DNA of 64,000 bases from Prevotella sp. (GCA_003483565.1 DMYZ01000231.1:1-64000), one strand, 5' to 3'. Counted from the stretch's first letter, positions 45,546 to 55,991 are shown. The notes: a model not told the origin generated them from the sequence alone. Numbers and translations are program-made.

Positions 45546-46490
45546 TTACAATAGGTTAAGGATTTTGTCAACGATTTTTTTTATAGTAGAAGAATCAGTA
45601 GCTTGATCTAGCTTTTGATCGACTTTCTGTTTTATTTTATTCTCTACATGATCGCTGACTTTGTTTACAGTCTGGTCAATTTTTTTATCAATATTACTAG
45701 TGCTGTTGTCTATATTGTTTGTTTCTTGGTTGTTTTTAATGGATGTATTTCTATTACTGTTATCCTCGTTTTGTTGTTTAGTTGTGTCGACTGCCGGGCT
45801 TTCCTTATCTATAGCCTTGAGAATACTGTTTGCATTCATCGTAAAGACATGACCGAGTATACCCCAACTAACGGTGTAGTCTTCACCATTAAAATTGACA
45901 GTAGTTTTGCTGAAGATAATGTCGTTGTGATATTCAAGTACCTGATCAAGGACGCCATTGAGAACGTTGCTTGTGATCATACTATTAAGCATCTTAAATC
46001 CTTCAGCCATGATTCCATCACTAGAAGCATCATCTGTTTTCTGATTAATAACTTCCGTCATCTCTTTATCAATAGCTTGCTCATGACTGTCTTTATTTGG
46101 GGCCGTGATAGCAAGAATGATGAGGATTATCATAAAAGCTATAACAGAGTAAAGAACAACTTTACTTTTGTCTTTTTCTCCTTTCTGATGATTTGATGTG
46201 TTTTCCAAATCTGTTTCCTGTTTGTTCGTGTTCTCAGTGGTAGGCTGATTTGGATAAGGAGGAGGGGTCGGTTTCTGTGTCTGTTGCTGCCCGGATGCCT
46301 GTTGTGAACTGCTTGTACGTGGGTCAATACCCTTTAGAATATCATGTAGTTCTTCTACTTGCCATGCCGGAGTCCAGTTGGTCATTCCTTCAGTCCAAAC
46401 AAGTGTATCTGAGGTGATATGGCGATCGAACAATTCTTCAAGGGTATAAGGACCCGTTTGCTGATTATTGATGATAATAAAGTATGTCAT
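45546..46490 (-). CDS. GYF_2 (DUF4339) domain membrane protein
   Basis: A 314-residue protein. The first 52 residues form a GYF_2 domain (YFIIINNQQTGPYTLEEL, TLVWTEGMTNWTPAWQ), then a Gln/Pro/Asn-rich linker, one membrane helix (about 110-130, VLYSVIAFMIILIILAIT), a middle region and an Asn/Asp/Lys-rich tail. GYF_2 domains bind proline-rich or ubiquitin-like partners in other systems; here the partner is unknown. It is downstream of the C11 peptidase on the same strand (29-base gap), so they may work together. Confidence 0.85.
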   Translation of the reverse strand: MTYFIIINNQQTGPYTLEELFDRHITSDTLVWTEGMTNWTPAWQVEELHDILKGIDPRTSSSQQASGQQQTQKPTPPPYPNQPTTENTNKQETDLENTSNHQKGEKDKSKVVLYSVIAFMIILIILAITAPNKDSHEQAIDKEMTEVINQKTDDASSDGIMAEGFKMLNSMITSNVLNGVLDQVLEYHNDIIFSKTTVNFNGEDYTVSWGILGHVFTMNANSILKAIDKESPAVDTTKQQNEDNSNRNTSIKNNQETNNIDNSTSNIDKKIDQTVNKVSDHVENKIKQKVDQKLDQATDSSTIKKIVDKILNLL

Positions 46491-46519
46491 AATTTTAATG
46501 TTTTATTATAATGAATATT

Positions 46520-47791
46520 TTAATGGGTGGCAGACCACCATGAAGTTTTTTCTTTTCCTTTTAAGGCTACGCTGTTCTGACTAAGGTCGCTAATGGTAAG
46601 ACCGCTGAAAACCTTAATGTCACGATAGGTAATGCCTAGACCTAGTGCACTATAAAGTTTGGAAGTAGCTTTAGCACTAACTACGACCTTGCTGATGAGT
46701 GCTGCATAACTGTTAAGGTCACTTTTCTTAAGCCCTAAATGATCAACATAACTTGTCATGTCGTAGAAAATAGGAGTACCAAAGCCGTCCAGGACTTGTA
46801 CACTGTCGCGAAGGCTGTCTACAAGTGTATATTTGCTGTTTATGGTCTTCATAAATGTGGCAAGGTTGTCCATCTGACGACAATCTGTTACACTGATAGT
46901 TCCATAAGGCATGCTGTATTTGCTGTAATAATTATAGAAGGAACTCGTAAGATTGCTGTAGCTGGGGGAAGCTGATGAAAGGTTATTCCACATTGAGTAA
47001 TAAGGCATGCCTTCAGCCATAATCTCCGAGGTACTACCAATGAGAAAGTTTGTTACATTGCGTAGTTCATAGGCTGTTTCGACATTGGCCATATAACAGT
47101 CGTCAAAAAGAAGATATTGCAATTTATGATTACTGCCTGAAGGGTAGGTCATTTCATTCTCTGCAGTTGTTAGTGCTTCTGATAAAGTTGGAATATCTAC
47201 ACTATAATCTTTAATATCGTCAACACTACCAAAAAAACGTGTGGGATGACCATTTTTGTTTTTATTGGCAAGTTGATTAGAAGCATACGGGGATGTACCT
47301 ATTGATGATTTAGCGTAAGAAGGATAATCGGTCCAGTCGTCCTTGAAAGTCCATCCGTTTCCATGACAACCGATAATCATAGCATAGTTGAGAGCTGGCG
47401 CAGCTTGAAATGCATCGCTGAAAATACCAGCCATACCAGAAGCTGAAAGGTAATTCTTGCCAGTATATTCTTTGAGAGTTGTCTCTGTACATGCATTGCC
47501 GTTGAAAGTTACTTCGAAAAGTTTAGCTGCTGTAGCGCTGGTGTTAAGATATATAAGCAGACGTTTATGATTCAGTCCACTATTTGCTTTTACGCCTGCT
47601 TCCATACTGTCTATGTTTACTAAAAAATAAGGATAGAGCCCGGAATTATTATCGCTTCCAGTCCAAGGCATATATACAAATAATGTTTGAGTGGTATAAT
47701 CTTCTTTATTATAGACAGAATCATCTGAGCATGAAGATATTCCAGCCAGAAAAGTCAGACTTGTGAAAAGAAAAAGAAAGAACTTTTTCAT
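46520..47791 (-). CDS. Clostripain-like (C11) peptidase lipoprotein
   Basis: A 423-residue predicted lipoprotein with signal peptide and lipobox GISSC (Cys21). The clan CD catalytic pair is visible: His in MIIGCHGNGW and Cys in LLFDDCYMANVETAYEL, the latter matching the DxCYM motif of C11 peptidases. The start at 47791 is chosen because it begins the signal peptide; an earlier ATG at 47845 adds 18 residues that look non-coding. C11 enzymes cleave after Arg or Lys. It probably acts at the cell surface or in the periplasm. Confidence 0.88.
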   Translation of the reverse strand: MKKFFLFLFTSLTFLAGISSCSDDSVYNKEDYTTQTLFVYMPWTGSDNNSGLYPYFLVNIDSMEAGVKANSGLNHKRLLIYLNTSATAAKLFEVTFNGNACTETTLKEYTGKNYLSASGMAGIFSDAFQAAPALNYAMIIGCHGNGWTFKDDWTDYPSYAKSSIGTSPYASNQLANKNKNGHPTRFFGSVDDIKDYSVDIPTLSEALTTAENEMTYPSGSNHKLQYLLFDDCYMANVETAYELRNVTNFLIGSTSEIMAEGMPYYSMWNNLSSASPSYSNLTSSFYNYYSKYSMPYGTISVTDCRQMDNLATFMKTINSKYTLVDSLRDSVQVLDGFGTPIFYDMTSYVDHLGLKKSDLNSYAALISKVVVSAKATSKLYSALGLGITYRDIKVFSGLTISDLSQNSVALKGKEKTSWWSATH

Positions 47792-47808
47792 AATTATGTA
47801 AAAATTAA

Positions 47809-47848
47809 AAGGTGTACTCTGTTCTTTACAAGAATTAGGGTACACCTT
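47809..47848 (-). terminator. Terminator of valS
   Basis: AAGGTGTAC (47809-47817) with GTACACCTT (47840-47848) and an inner TTCTT/AAGAA stem; on the - strand it is followed by TTTTAATTTTT. Located just after the valS stop. Confidence 0.7.
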
Positions 47849-47858
47849 ATTATAAATT

Positions 47859-50546
47859 TTATTTATTTTGTAATTTGGCTATGGCATCCTTTAGGGCTGT
47901 CATTTTTTCTTCTGAATCACTTAACTTCTTACGTTCACGAGAAACAACAGTTTCGGGGGCGTGATCAACAAAATTTTTATTAGCCAGTTTCTTTTCAATT
48001 CCAGCATGAAATCCTTGTAGATGCTCCAACTCTTTTATCATTTTCTTAAGTTCGTCTTCTACATTAATCAACTCACCAACAGGAACTGCGAATTCATTAG
48101 TGCCAACGAGGAATCCAGATGCATCGTCTGTTTTGGCAGCAACGATCTTGATATCTTTCAGATTCGCCATTTTGGTGATAATTGCATTGTAGGTCTCGAA
48201 AGGATTATGACTAATCACCTGTAGTTCGAGAATTTCTTTAGGAGAAATATTCTTTTGGTTGCGAACAGTGCGTACTCCGCTTATAATTTGCTTTACATTT
48301 TCAATAGCATTAATAAGTTCCCTGTCATCTTCTGTGGGAGCCTCGATTTTTAATGTAGCACGCATGATACTTTCATTATCCTTTCGTTCATAGATATGCT
48401 GCCAGAGCTCTTCAGTAATGAACGGCATGAAAGGATGCAACATTTTCATTAAAGTTTCGAAAAATTTGAGGGTGTCATTGTAAGTCGTCTTATCAATTGG
48501 TTTCCCATATTCTGGTTTGATCATTTCAAGATACCAGCTGGAAAATTCATCCCAGAAAAGGCGATATACGGTCATTAAAGCTTCACTAATGCGGTATTGT
48601 TTGAACTGTTCGTTTATTTCCGTATTGACAGCCTTTAATTTAGCATCAAACCATTTGATTGCTATCTTATTAGCTTCTGGCTGTTCAATTTCAGCCGTTT
48701 GCCAGCCTTGGACAAGACGGAAGGCATTCCATATTTTATTATTGAAATTGCGCCCTTGTTCACAAAGACTTTCATCGAAAAGAATGTCGTTGCCAGCAGG
48801 AGCTGAAAGCATCATTCCCATGCGAACACCATCGGCACCGTACTTTTCAATGAGCATGATAGGATCAGGTGAGTTTCCAAGAGATTTACTCATCTTACGG
48901 CCCAGTTTATCCCGAACTATACCGGTAAAATATACATGCTTAAAGGGTAACTTGTTACGATATTCATAGCCAGCCATGATCATACGCGCTACCCAGAAAA
49001 AGATAATGTCAGGAGCTGTTACCAAGTCACAGGTCGGGTAATAATAGTTGATTTCTTCATTGTCAGGATTGTTAATGCCATCAAATACGGAAATAGGCCA
49101 TAACCAGGATGAGAACCACGTGTCCAGACAATCACTTTCCTGTTCTATATCTTCTTTTCTCAGGGCTGAATTTCTCTCCTGTGCTAGTTTGAAAGCATCA
49201 TCGATATTTTCTGCAACTACGAAATCTTTACGTCCCTCTTTGTTCGTAAAATAGTAAGCAGGAATGCGGTGACCCCACCAAAGTTGTCGGCTGATGCACC
49301 AGTCCTTGACATTTTCCAGCCAGTGACGATAAATGTTTTTGTATTTTTTCGGATAGAATTCTATCTCATCTGTCATTACAGGAGGTAAGGCAATATCGGC
49401 AAAGTGCTTCATTTTGAGGAACCACTGTGTGCTCAATTTTGGCTCGATAGGTACGTTGGTACGTTCAGAAAATCCGACTTTATTATCGTAATCTTCTATT
49501 TTTTCCATCAAACGGTCATTTTGCAAGTCGATGGCAATCTGTTTACGGACCTCCATTCGGTCCTGACCAATATACATTCCAGCAGCTTCTGAGATCGTGC
49601 CATTGTCATTGAAGATATCAATAGTCTCAAGTCCGTGCTTTAAACCTAGAGCATGGTCGTTGACATCATGGGCAGGAGTAACTTTCAGGCAACCTGTACC
49701 AAATTCAATATCAACATAACTATCTTCGATAACAGGAATCTGCCGATTGATTAGAGGAATGATAACATGAAGTCCTTTCAACCATGTGTTTTTAATATCT
49801 TGAGGATTAATACACATAGCCGTATCACCCATGATTGTCTCAGGGCGGGTCGTGGCTACAACAGCATAGTAACCTTTATCGTCCTTATGCATTACATTTC
49901 CCTCATCCTTGCGAACTACAAGGTCTTGCTCCACTACATAATATTTCAGATAATAGAGTTTAGAGTGCTCGTCTTTATAAATTACTTCTTCGTCAGAGAG
50001 TGCTGTCTGGGCTTTAGGGTCCCAATTGACCATACGTACTCCGCGATAGATATATCCTTTGTTATAAAGGTCTACAAAAACTTTGATAACACCTTTGGAG
50101 CGTGTCTCGTCCATTGTGAAAGCAGTACGGTCCCAGTCACATGAGCAGCCTAGTTTACGTAATTGTTTCAGAATGATGCCGCCATGCTCATTCGTCCAGT
50201 CCCATGCTTGTTCTAGAAACTGATTACGAGTAAGGTCTGTTTTCTTGATGCCCTGTTGTGCCAGTTTGTTTACAACCTTGGCTTCTGTAGCGATGGAAGC
50301 ATGGTCAGTGCCAGGAACCCAGCAAGCATTCTTTCCTTCCATACGCGCGCGCCGTACGAGAATATCTTGAATGGTATTATTTAACATGTGACCCATGTGG
50401 AGGACGCCCGTAACATTAGGAGGAGGGATAACGACTGTATAAGGTTCGCGTCCGTCAGGTTTACTACTGAAAAGCTTGTTGTCAAGCCAGTATTGATACC
50501 ATTTAGACTCCACTTGTTGTGGGTCGTACTTACTTGCTAGTTCCAT
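47859..50546 (-). CDS. valS: Valyl-tRNA synthetase
   Basis: Charges tRNA-Val. The 895-residue protein has the HIGH-type motif [15 protein letters not shown] (about 40-54), the KMSKS loop [14 protein letters not shown] (about 551-564), the editing domain ([15 protein letters not shown]) and a C-terminal coiled coil (about 815-895). Standard length and layout. It has its own promoter, divergent from mazG, and a terminator. Confidence 0.97.
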   Translation of the reverse strand: MELASKYDPQQVESKWYQYWLDNKLFSSKPDGREPYTVVIPPPNVTGVLHMGHMLNNTIQDILVRRARMEGKNACWVPGTDHASIATEAKVVNKLAQQGIKKTDLTRNQFLEQAWDWTNEHGGIILKQLRKLGCSCDWDRTAFTMDETRSKGVIKVFVDLYNKGYIYRGVRMVNWDPKAQTALSDEEVIYKDEHSKLYYLKYYVVEQDLVVRKDEGNVMHKDDKGYYAVVATTRPETIMGDTAMCINPQDIKNTWLKGLHVIIPLINRQIPVIEDSYVDIEFGTGCLKVTPAHDVNDHALGLKHGLETIDIFNDNGTISEAAGMYIGQDRMEVRKQIAIDLQNDRLMEKIEDYDNKVGFSERTNVPIEPKLSTQWFLKMKHFADIALPPVMTDEIEFYPKKYKNIYRHWLENVKDWCISRQLWWGHRIPAYYFTNKEGRKDFVVAENIDDAFKLAQERNSALRKEDIEQESDCLDTWFSSWLWPISVFDGINNPDNEEINYYYPTCDLVTAPDIIFFWVARMIMAGYEYRNKLPFKHVYFTGIVRDKLGRKMSKSLGNSPDPIMLIEKYGADGVRMGMMLSAPAGNDILFDESLCEQGRNFNNKIWNAFRLVQGWQTAEIEQPEANKIAIKWFDAKLKAVNTEINEQFKQYRISEALMTVYRLFWDEFSSWYLEMIKPEYGKPIDKTTYNDTLKFFETLMKMLHPFMPFITEELWQHIYERKDNESIMRATLKIEAPTEDDRELINAIENVKQIISGVRTVRNQKNISPKEILELQVISHNPFETYNAIITKMANLKDIKIVAAKTDDASGFLVGTNEFAVPVGELINVEDELKKMIKELEHLQGFHAGIEKKLANKNFVDHAPETVVSRERKKLSDSEEKMTALKDAIAKLQNK

Positions 50547-50595
50547 TATTTATCTTAATTTTTTTATCTTAAATTCAATAGATACAAATCGGGTA

Positions 50596-50627
50596 CAAAT
50601 TTACGAAAATTCTTTTAGATTTTCAAA
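50596..50627 (-). promoter_or_regulatory. Canonical promoter for valS
   Basis: - strand TTTG at 50624-50627, 20 bases, TAAATTTG at 50596-50603. The + strand TATTTTTG at 50637-50644 just beyond it is a likely -7 box for mazG, so the two divergent promoters overlap. Confidence 0.7.
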
Positions 50628-50663
50628 AGAAATTTGTATTTTTGCAAGTAAACAGATAACAGT

Positions 50664-51566
50664 ATGCATACTAAAGAAGAAAAAATAGAGGCTTTTGCCC
50701 GTTTGCTTGATGTTCAGGAACGTCTGAGAAAAGAGTGCCCCTGGGACCGAAAACAGACTTATGAGAGTCTTCGTCCTAATACGATAGAAGAGGTCTTTGA
50801 ACTCTGTGATGCCCTGATGAAGGATGATAGTGAGAATATTTGTAAGGAATTGGGAGATGTCATGGAGCATGTCTTGTTTTACTCTATTATAGGAGAAGAA
50901 ACGAACGATTTCGATATGGCTGATGTTTGCAATAAGCAGGCAGATAAACTTATGTTTCGTCATGATTTTATAAATTGGAACAAGGAAGGTAATTGGAAAG
51001 TTACCAATCCGGATCTTGTTATTGATGAATATGGCCGGGTCGTGTATCGTGATGAATTGAAAACAGATGATTTACCCGTCGGAGATGCCTACAAGCCATC
51101 TACAGCCAATGAGGTAGAGATGACATGGGAACAACGTAAACAGAAAGAACGTGACGGTAATAAGACAGTGTTGAGTGGTGTGCCTGATGCTCTGCCTTCA
51201 TTAATCAAAGCTTATCGCATCCAGGATAAGGCGCGGAATGTGGGTTTTGACTGGAAAGACAAAGTTGACGTTTGGGATAAAGTACGTGAGGAATTGGGAG
51301 AATTTGAAGTCGAGCTCCGTAAGGATGACAAAGAAAATGCAACTCGTGAATTAGGTGACTTTTTTTTCAGTATCATCAATGCTGCAAGGCTTTACCATCT
51401 AAATCCGGATAATGCGCTGGAACTTACTAACCAGAAATTTATTTCTCGTTTCGGGTATGTGGAAAAACAGTTAAAGATGCAACATAAGTCATTTGCTGAT
51501 TCCACTTTAGAGGAAATGGATAAATTATGGAATGAAGCAAAAATAATGGAAAGTAAAAATAATTAA
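50664..51566 (+). CDS. mazG: Nucleoside triphosphate pyrophosphohydrolase (tandem MazG)
   Basis: Hydrolyses (d)NTPs to NMP and pyrophosphate, clearing damaged nucleotides or lowering nucleotide pools under stress. The 300-residue protein has two MazG domains: ECPWDRKQTYESLRPNTIEEVFEL with ELGDVMEHVLFY (about 23-75), and VREELGEFEVEL with ELGDFFFSIINAARL (about 210-255). Both keep the EExxE...ExxD metal-binding pattern. The start is 20 bases after a TATTTTTG box. A lipoprotein gene follows after 13 bases. Confidence 0.95.
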   Translation: MHTKEEKIEAFARLLDVQERLRKECPWDRKQTYESLRPNTIEEVFELCDALMKDDSENICKELGDVMEHVLFYSIIGEETNDFDMADVCNKQADKLMFRHDFINWNKEGNWKVTNPDLVIDEYGRVVYRDELKTDDLPVGDAYKPSTANEVEMTWEQRKQKERDGNKTVLSGVPDALPSLIKAYRIQDKARNVGFDWKDKVDVWDKVREELGEFEVELRKDDKENATRELGDFFFSIINAARLYHLNPDNALELTNQKFISRFGYVEKQLKMQHKSFADSTLEEMDKLWNEAKIMESKNN

Positions 51567-51579
51567 AAGATATTATGCT

Positions 51580-52146
51580 ATGAAAAAATTATTGACAATA
51601 GTAGTTGTGTTGGCTGCCTTAACCCTTGTGGGATGCAAGAACAGTAAGAAGGCTAATACTCATGTTGTGGTGGGTGAGAATAATACTAAAACAGATTCTG
51701 CAGATGACGGAGATTCAACTTTATATGGTGTCTGCGGTGATGGCTCAGCTATGCATACCTTGCAATTAATTACAGATGCTGGTGATACTATAGATTATCT
51801 TATTGATGATTCAAAAGCAGATCCGGTGCAAGGAGGGCTTATGGCTGGAGATCGTATGGCTGTTGTTGGCTATAAAGATGCTAATGGTGAATATACGGCA
51901 ACCTCTATCATTAATTTAACTACTTTACTGGGTAAGTGGGTGAGTCTTGATAAAAATTTTGAAATTCAGGAGGGTGGAACGGTAAAATGTTATATTAAAG
52001 AAGAAACCAATCCCTGGACATCCTGGAAAATCTATAATGGCAAATTAGTTCTGAATCGTGATACCTTTACAATAGACAATCTTGGTGCTGACAGTCTGTA
52101 TCTTGAAAATAATGAAGGAATTTTTACTTTTAAGCGAGAAAAATAA
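51580..52146 (+). CDS. Lipocalin-like lipoprotein
   Basis: A 188-residue predicted lipoprotein with signal peptide and lipobox TLVGC (Cys19). A Ser/Asp/Asn-rich spacer leads to a beta-rich domain; the second half (LLGKWVSL, FEIQEGGTVKCYI, WKIYNGKLVLNRDTFTI) resembles lipocalin-like domains found in Bacteroidetes lipoproteins. Ligand unknown. It sits between mazG and rnz with short gaps (13 and 3 bases), so it shares their transcript. Confidence 0.75.
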   Translation: MKKLLTIVVVLAALTLVGCKNSKKANTHVVVGENNTKTDSADDGDSTLYGVCGDGSAMHTLQLITDAGDTIDYLIDDSKADPVQGGLMAGDRMAVVGYKDANGEYTATSIINLTTLLGKWVSLDKNFEIQEGGTVKCYIKEETNPWTSWKIYNGKLVLNRDTFTIDNLGADSLYLENNEGIFTFKREK

Positions 52147-52149
52147 TAT

Positions 52150-53064
52150 ATGGAACCATTTAGAGTACATATTTTAGGTTGTGGCAGCGCTTTACCAACA
52201 TTTCATCATTATGCTTCTTCTCAAGTTATTGAGATTAGAGAAAAACTCTTTATGGTGGATTGCGGAGAGGGTACACAGATGCAACTTCGCAAAAGTCATC
52301 TCCGTTTCACTAAGATAAGTGCTGTGTTTATTTCTCATTTACATGGTGACCATTGTTTTGGACTTATGGGACTGATCTCTACATTTGGCATGTTGGGACG
52401 TACCGCAACTCTTCATGTCTATGCTCCCTCAGAATTTGAACCTATTCTACACCAGCAGATAGAATTTTTTTGTACAGGATTGGAATATGCTATTGAGTTT
52501 CATGGAATAGACACTACACAGAATAAAATTGTTTTTGAAGACCGTAGTCTTACGGTTGAAACGATACCTTTAGTGCATCGCATTTCGTGTTGCGGATACG
52601 TTTTTCGTGAGAAGCCTTTGCTACGACATATCCGCAGAGATATGATCGATTGTTATGAAATTCCAATCAGTCAAATCAATAATATCAAATTAGGAGCAGA
52701 CTGGATAACTGATGATGGAGAAGTCATTCCTAATGAAAAATTAACGGTACCGGCTGATAAGGCCAGAAGCTATGCCTACTGTAGCGATACCCGTTACCAG
52801 CCGGAACTTTATAAATCTCTGGAAGACGTCGATACACTTTATCACGAGAGCACTTATGCCAGTGATAATGAAAAGCGGGCTAGACAGTATTATCATAGTA
52901 CTGCCCGGCAGGCTGCTATGGTGGCAAGAGATGCTCATGTAAATAAACTCTTACTTGGGCATTATAGTGCCCGGTATGATGATGAAACTGTAATTTTAAA
53001 AGAGGCAAAAGAAATATTTCCGAATAGTTATCTTACCGACGAAGGCAAGGTCTTTGATGTTTAA
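52150..53064 (+). CDS. rnz: Ribonuclease Z
   Basis: Zinc endonuclease that trims tRNA 3' trailers. The 304-residue protein has the metallo-beta-lactamase metal motif SHLHGDHCFGL (His63, His65, Asp67, His68), the N-terminal LGCGSALPT loop, the VDCGEGTQMQL segment, and later histidines in LVHRISCCGY, YCSDTRY and LLGHYSARY. Standard length. With tRNA genes in this window lacking an encoded CCA, this enzyme is expected to mature them. Confidence 0.95.
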   Translation: MEPFRVHILGCGSALPTFHHYASSQVIEIREKLFMVDCGEGTQMQLRKSHLRFTKISAVFISHLHGDHCFGLMGLISTFGMLGRTATLHVYAPSEFEPILHQQIEFFCTGLEYAIEFHGIDTTQNKIVFEDRSLTVETIPLVHRISCCGYVFREKPLLRHIRRDMIDCYEIPISQINNIKLGADWITDDGEVIPNEKLTVPADKARSYAYCSDTRYQPELYKSLEDVDTLYHESTYASDNEKRARQYYHSTARQAAMVARDAHVNKLLLGHYSARYDDETVILKEAKEIFPNSYLTDEGKVFDV

Positions 53065-53109
53065 TTCATAAAAAATATTGTTTTAGATGCGGGATATAAA
53101 AAAAATGAT

Positions 53110-53117
53110 TATCTTTG
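53110..53117 (+). promoter_or_regulatory. -7 box upstream of the small secreted protein gene
   Basis: TATCTTTG; transcription would begin near 53124, which excludes the ATG at 53119 and supports the start at 53140. Confidence 0.5.
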
Positions 53118-53139
53118 CATGTATCTATATAATTCGCGC

Positions 53140-53454
53140 ATGAAAAAACCTTTACTTGTAATAGCTATGGTTTCCAGCTTGCTGGTTATTCCTTTTGGAT
53201 TAGTCTCAATAGCGGCAGAGACAGCTGTTGAGATTAATGATTTTGGCGAAGATGAAATAGCCATCAGTATTCATAATAATATTATCCATGTTACAGGAGC
53301 TAATGGACAGATGATGTATATCTATAATGTTGCGGGCATTCGTGTGACAGCTATTAAGGTAGAAGGTAATGACAAGCAGTATAGTCTTAACCTTACCCGT
53401 GGATGTTATATCATTAAAATAGGAAAGACGGTAAGAAAGGTATCATTCAGTTGA
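53140..53454 (+). CDS. Small secreted protein with sorting-domain-like fold
   Basis: A 104-residue protein: signal peptide (about 1-26, VIAMVSSLLVIPFGLVSIAA) then a beta-rich domain ISIHNNIIHVTGANGQMMYIYNVAG...GCYIIKIGKTVRKVSF that resembles the C-terminal beta-sandwich tails of Bacteroidetes secreted proteins (the LYVSGA...VYDVSG...PGVYIVRVG pattern). Here the tail-like domain stands alone after a signal peptide, so there is no passenger. The last bases overlap the start of the L,D-transpeptidase gene. Confidence 0.7.
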   Translation: MKKPLLVIAMVSSLLVIPFGLVSIAAETAVEINDFGEDEIAISIHNNIIHVTGANGQMMYIYNVAGIRVTAIKVEGNDKQYSLNLTRGCYIIKIGKTVRKVSFS

Positions 53455-55019
53455 AATACATCCTGTTTGCGATAATTGCCCTCTGCGTGTTGCAGTCGTG
53501 TCATAACCATGAACCTAATCCTGATAAAAATATCTCTATGAATTATTATCAAAGGCTTAGGAATGATGATTATGCACTTAATTCTCATCGCATTCGCGGT
53601 TGGATAGACAGTCTCATACGGAATGATCAGGACTCGATGATGCCTGATTATCGTACGCGAGAATATTATGTTAATCATAATCCTTTTCTGTGGATTGATC
53701 GCCATGGGATTGATGGGCGTGCAGATACATTACTTGGTTATCTCCAAGAACTTCCAAAAGAAGGCTTCTCGCGTAAGAAATTTCGTGTCGGGCAGATCGA
53801 AAAAGATTTAAAACGTATACGGAATCTTGATTTTCAAGGCTCTGATAATCGTATTAATATGGTAATGGCGCGATTGGAATATAATCTTACTAAAGCCTAC
53901 CTTCGTTATGTAAGTGGTCAACGTTTTGGTTTTCTCAATCCTGATGTTGTATTTAATCATCATGACAGTATTATAGAAAAAGATCATCCTGCTGTTTATC
54001 GTACTCTTTATAATATTCCTACAGATCATAATGGAATGCAGTTTATCCATTATGCGCTGGATATGATCAGCAAGGATAGTCTTAGTTCTTTTTTTCATAA
54101 GATACAGCCGAAGAGCCATTTATATTATCAACTTTATGCATGTTTACAAAAGCCTGGTTTGAATTTCTATCAGCGTAAGGTGATTATGTGCAATATGGAG
54201 CGTTGTCGCTGGCGTATGCATGATTATCCCCAACGTTACAGCAAATACATTCTTGTAAATATTCCGTCGCTTCATTTGAAAGCAGTAGATAACAATCAAG
54301 TTCTTACCATGCGAGTTGGCTTGGGTGCTCTTGACACCAAGACACCTTTGCTGTACAGCAAGATTAATAAGATGGACGTCAACCCTCAGTGGATATTGCC
54401 GAAGAGCATTGTCAAAAAGAGTATTCTTCATCTTCTCGGCAACTTTCATTATTTTTACAGTCGCCATTTTTTCGTACGTGATCGAAAGACGGGTAAAGAA
54501 GTAAAATGGAATAGGGTGACTCGGGATATGCTTATGAGTAATGACTATCTCGTTATTCAGGAGGGAGGAGAAGGGAACAGCCTTGGGCGGATTATTTTTC
54601 GTTTTCCTAATAATTTTTCTATTTATCTTCATGATACTAATTTCAAAGATGTGTTTCAGCAGGATGTACGTGATGTAAGTCATGGTTGTATTCGTGTAGA
54701 GAAACCTTTTGATCTGGCTGTTTTTCTGCTGAAAGATAAAAATCAGGCAATAATAAATAAAATAATTTATTCTATGTCAGCTGATGTGTCTTCACTTGGT
54801 CATCATGAATGGAATGACAAGATTATTGGTGGCAACGGTAAAGGCAAGGATACCCTTGATAGAAGTCGGCTAATAGGTTCTTTATCTGTTAGTCCACAAA
54901 TACCCGTGTTTATTGTTTACTATACTTTATATCCTGATCATAATGGCCATCTTCATGAATATAAAGATTTATATGGATATGATGATTTAATCTATGAAAT
55001 ATTAAAGAACTATATGTAG
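53451..55019 (+). CDS. L,D-transpeptidase lipoprotein (TTG start)
   Basis: A 522-residue envelope enzyme. With the TTG at 53451 it has a clear signal peptide and lipobox VLQSC (Cys17); the next in-frame ATG is 28 codons on and would lose both, so TTG is preferred. AAAGG lies about 12 bases before it and the TTGA overlaps the previous stop. The long middle region matches the L,D-transpeptidase scaffold type, and the catalytic YkuD domain (about 270-440) ends in SHGCIRVEKPFDLA with the nucleophile Cys413. It makes 3-3 cross-links or other L,D-links in peptidoglycan. Confidence 0.88.
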   Translation: MKYILFAIIALCVLQSCHNHEPNPDKNISMNYYQRLRNDDYALNSHRIRGWIDSLIRNDQDSMMPDYRTREYYVNHNPFLWIDRHGIDGRADTLLGYLQELPKEGFSRKKFRVGQIEKDLKRIRNLDFQGSDNRINMVMARLEYNLTKAYLRYVSGQRFGFLNPDVVFNHHDSIIEKDHPAVYRTLYNIPTDHNGMQFIHYALDMISKDSLSSFFHKIQPKSHLYYQLYACLQKPGLNFYQRKVIMCNMERCRWRMHDYPQRYSKYILVNIPSLHLKAVDNNQVLTMRVGLGALDTKTPLLYSKINKMDVNPQWILPKSIVKKSILHLLGNFHYFYSRHFFVRDRKTGKEVKWNRVTRDMLMSNDYLVIQEGGEGNSLGRIIFRFPNNFSIYLHDTNFKDVFQQDVRDVSHGCIRVEKPFDLAVFLLKDKNQAIINKIIYSMSADVSSLGHHEWNDKIIGGNGKGKDTLDRSRLIGSLSVSPQIPVFIVYYTLYPDHNGHLHEYKDLYGYDDLIYEILKNYM

Positions 55020-55022
55020 CTC

Positions 55023-55568
55023 GTGAAAACTGATGAGAGAATCATATTGGGGAAACTACAGAATCCTTCAACTATAAGGGAAGGATTTTGTATGATGGTA
55101 CGTCAGTATAGTGAGCCTTTGTATTGGAAAATCAGGCGTATTGTCCTTAATCATGAAGATGCTGATGATGTCCTTCAAAATGTATTTATGAAGGTATGGA
55201 GTCATCTTGATGATTTTAAGGGCGGTTCTTCTCTTTCAACCTGGCTTTTTCGTATAGCTATTAATGAAGCACTTGATTTTCTGAGAAAGAATAAAAACAA
55301 CGTAGGTATTTCTGATAATGGAAATTTATTGGTAGTAGACCGTTTAATGGCTGACGAGTATTTTGATGGTGATGAAACCCAGGCAAAGCTCCAGGCTGCT
55401 ATTGCCACTTTGCCAGAGAAGCAAAGAGTAGTTTTTAATATGAAATATTTCGATGATATGAAATACAGTGAAATAAGCAAAGTCCTAGGTACCAGTGAAG
55501 GAGCTTTGAAAGCGTCTTATCACCTCGCTGTAGGGAAAATAACAGAATATTTAAAGATCCATAATTAA
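55023..55568 (+). CDS. ECF-type RNA polymerase sigma factor
   Basis: A 181-residue sigma factor with regions 2 and 4 only: DADDVLQNVFMKVWSHLDDFKG and LSTWLFRIAINEALDFLRK (region 2), LPEKQRVVFNMKYFDDMKYSEISKVLGTSEGALKASYHLAVGKI (region 4). The frame starts with GTG three bases after the L,D-transpeptidase stop; no strong ribosome binding site is seen, suggesting translational coupling. The next gene is a single-helix membrane protein of the anti-sigma form, and the third a Spy-like protein, which together look like an envelope-stress unit. Confidence 0.92.
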   Translation: MKTDERIILGKLQNPSTIREGFCMMVRQYSEPLYWKIRRIVLNHEDADDVLQNVFMKVWSHLDDFKGGSSLSTWLFRIAINEALDFLRKNKNNVGISDNGNLLVVDRLMADEYFDGDETQAKLQAAIATLPEKQRVVFNMKYFDDMKYSEISKVLGTSEGALKASYHLAVGKITEYLKIHN

Positions 55569-55613
55569 ACCTTTTTGTAGGTATATCGTCTAATTTATAA
55601 AAAGAAAAAAGTA

Positions 55614-55991
55614 ATGTTGAACGAAGAAAAGATGCTGTTAGAAAAGTATGGTCGCAAGTCTACTTTTAGGGTTCCTGAAGGATATTTTGATCATTTTGCT
55701 GATACGATGACTTCTCGGATGTTAGAAGGAGCATCAGCCTCTAAAGCCAGTGTGCGTTTTCCTATATGGCATTATTCTCGTTCTGTCATCTTGACTGCAG
55801 CAGCAAGTATATGCTTTGCCGTATTTGGTGTAAGTGTTTATTCACATTATAAAAATGTAGAGCATGCAGAGAAGGCGTCAGCAATTAATATAAAGTTTGA
55901 TGGATCTCATAATGACAGTTTTGATGCTGCTGTTGACTATGTAATGATGGATAGTGAAGATATGTATGCTTCATTGGCGGATAGTAAATAA
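55614..55991 (+). CDS. Single-helix membrane protein, probable anti-sigma-type partner
   Basis: A 125-residue protein with a soluble N-terminal part (about 1-55, KYGRKSTFRVPEGYFDHFADTM), one membrane helix (about 58-78, VILTAAASICFAVFGVSVYSH) and a short outer part. It follows an ECF sigma gene by 45 bases, the place and layout typical of anti-sigma factors, but the N-terminal domain is not a recognisable zinc-binding anti-sigma domain. The PEGYFDHFADTM motif recurs, as I recall, in such proteins of this phylum. Confidence 0.75.
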   Translation: MLNEEKMLLEKYGRKSTFRVPEGYFDHFADTMTSRMLEGASASKASVRFPIWHYSRSVILTAAASICFAVFGVSVYSHYKNVEHAEKASAINIKFDGSHNDSFDAAVDYVMMDSEDMYASLADSK

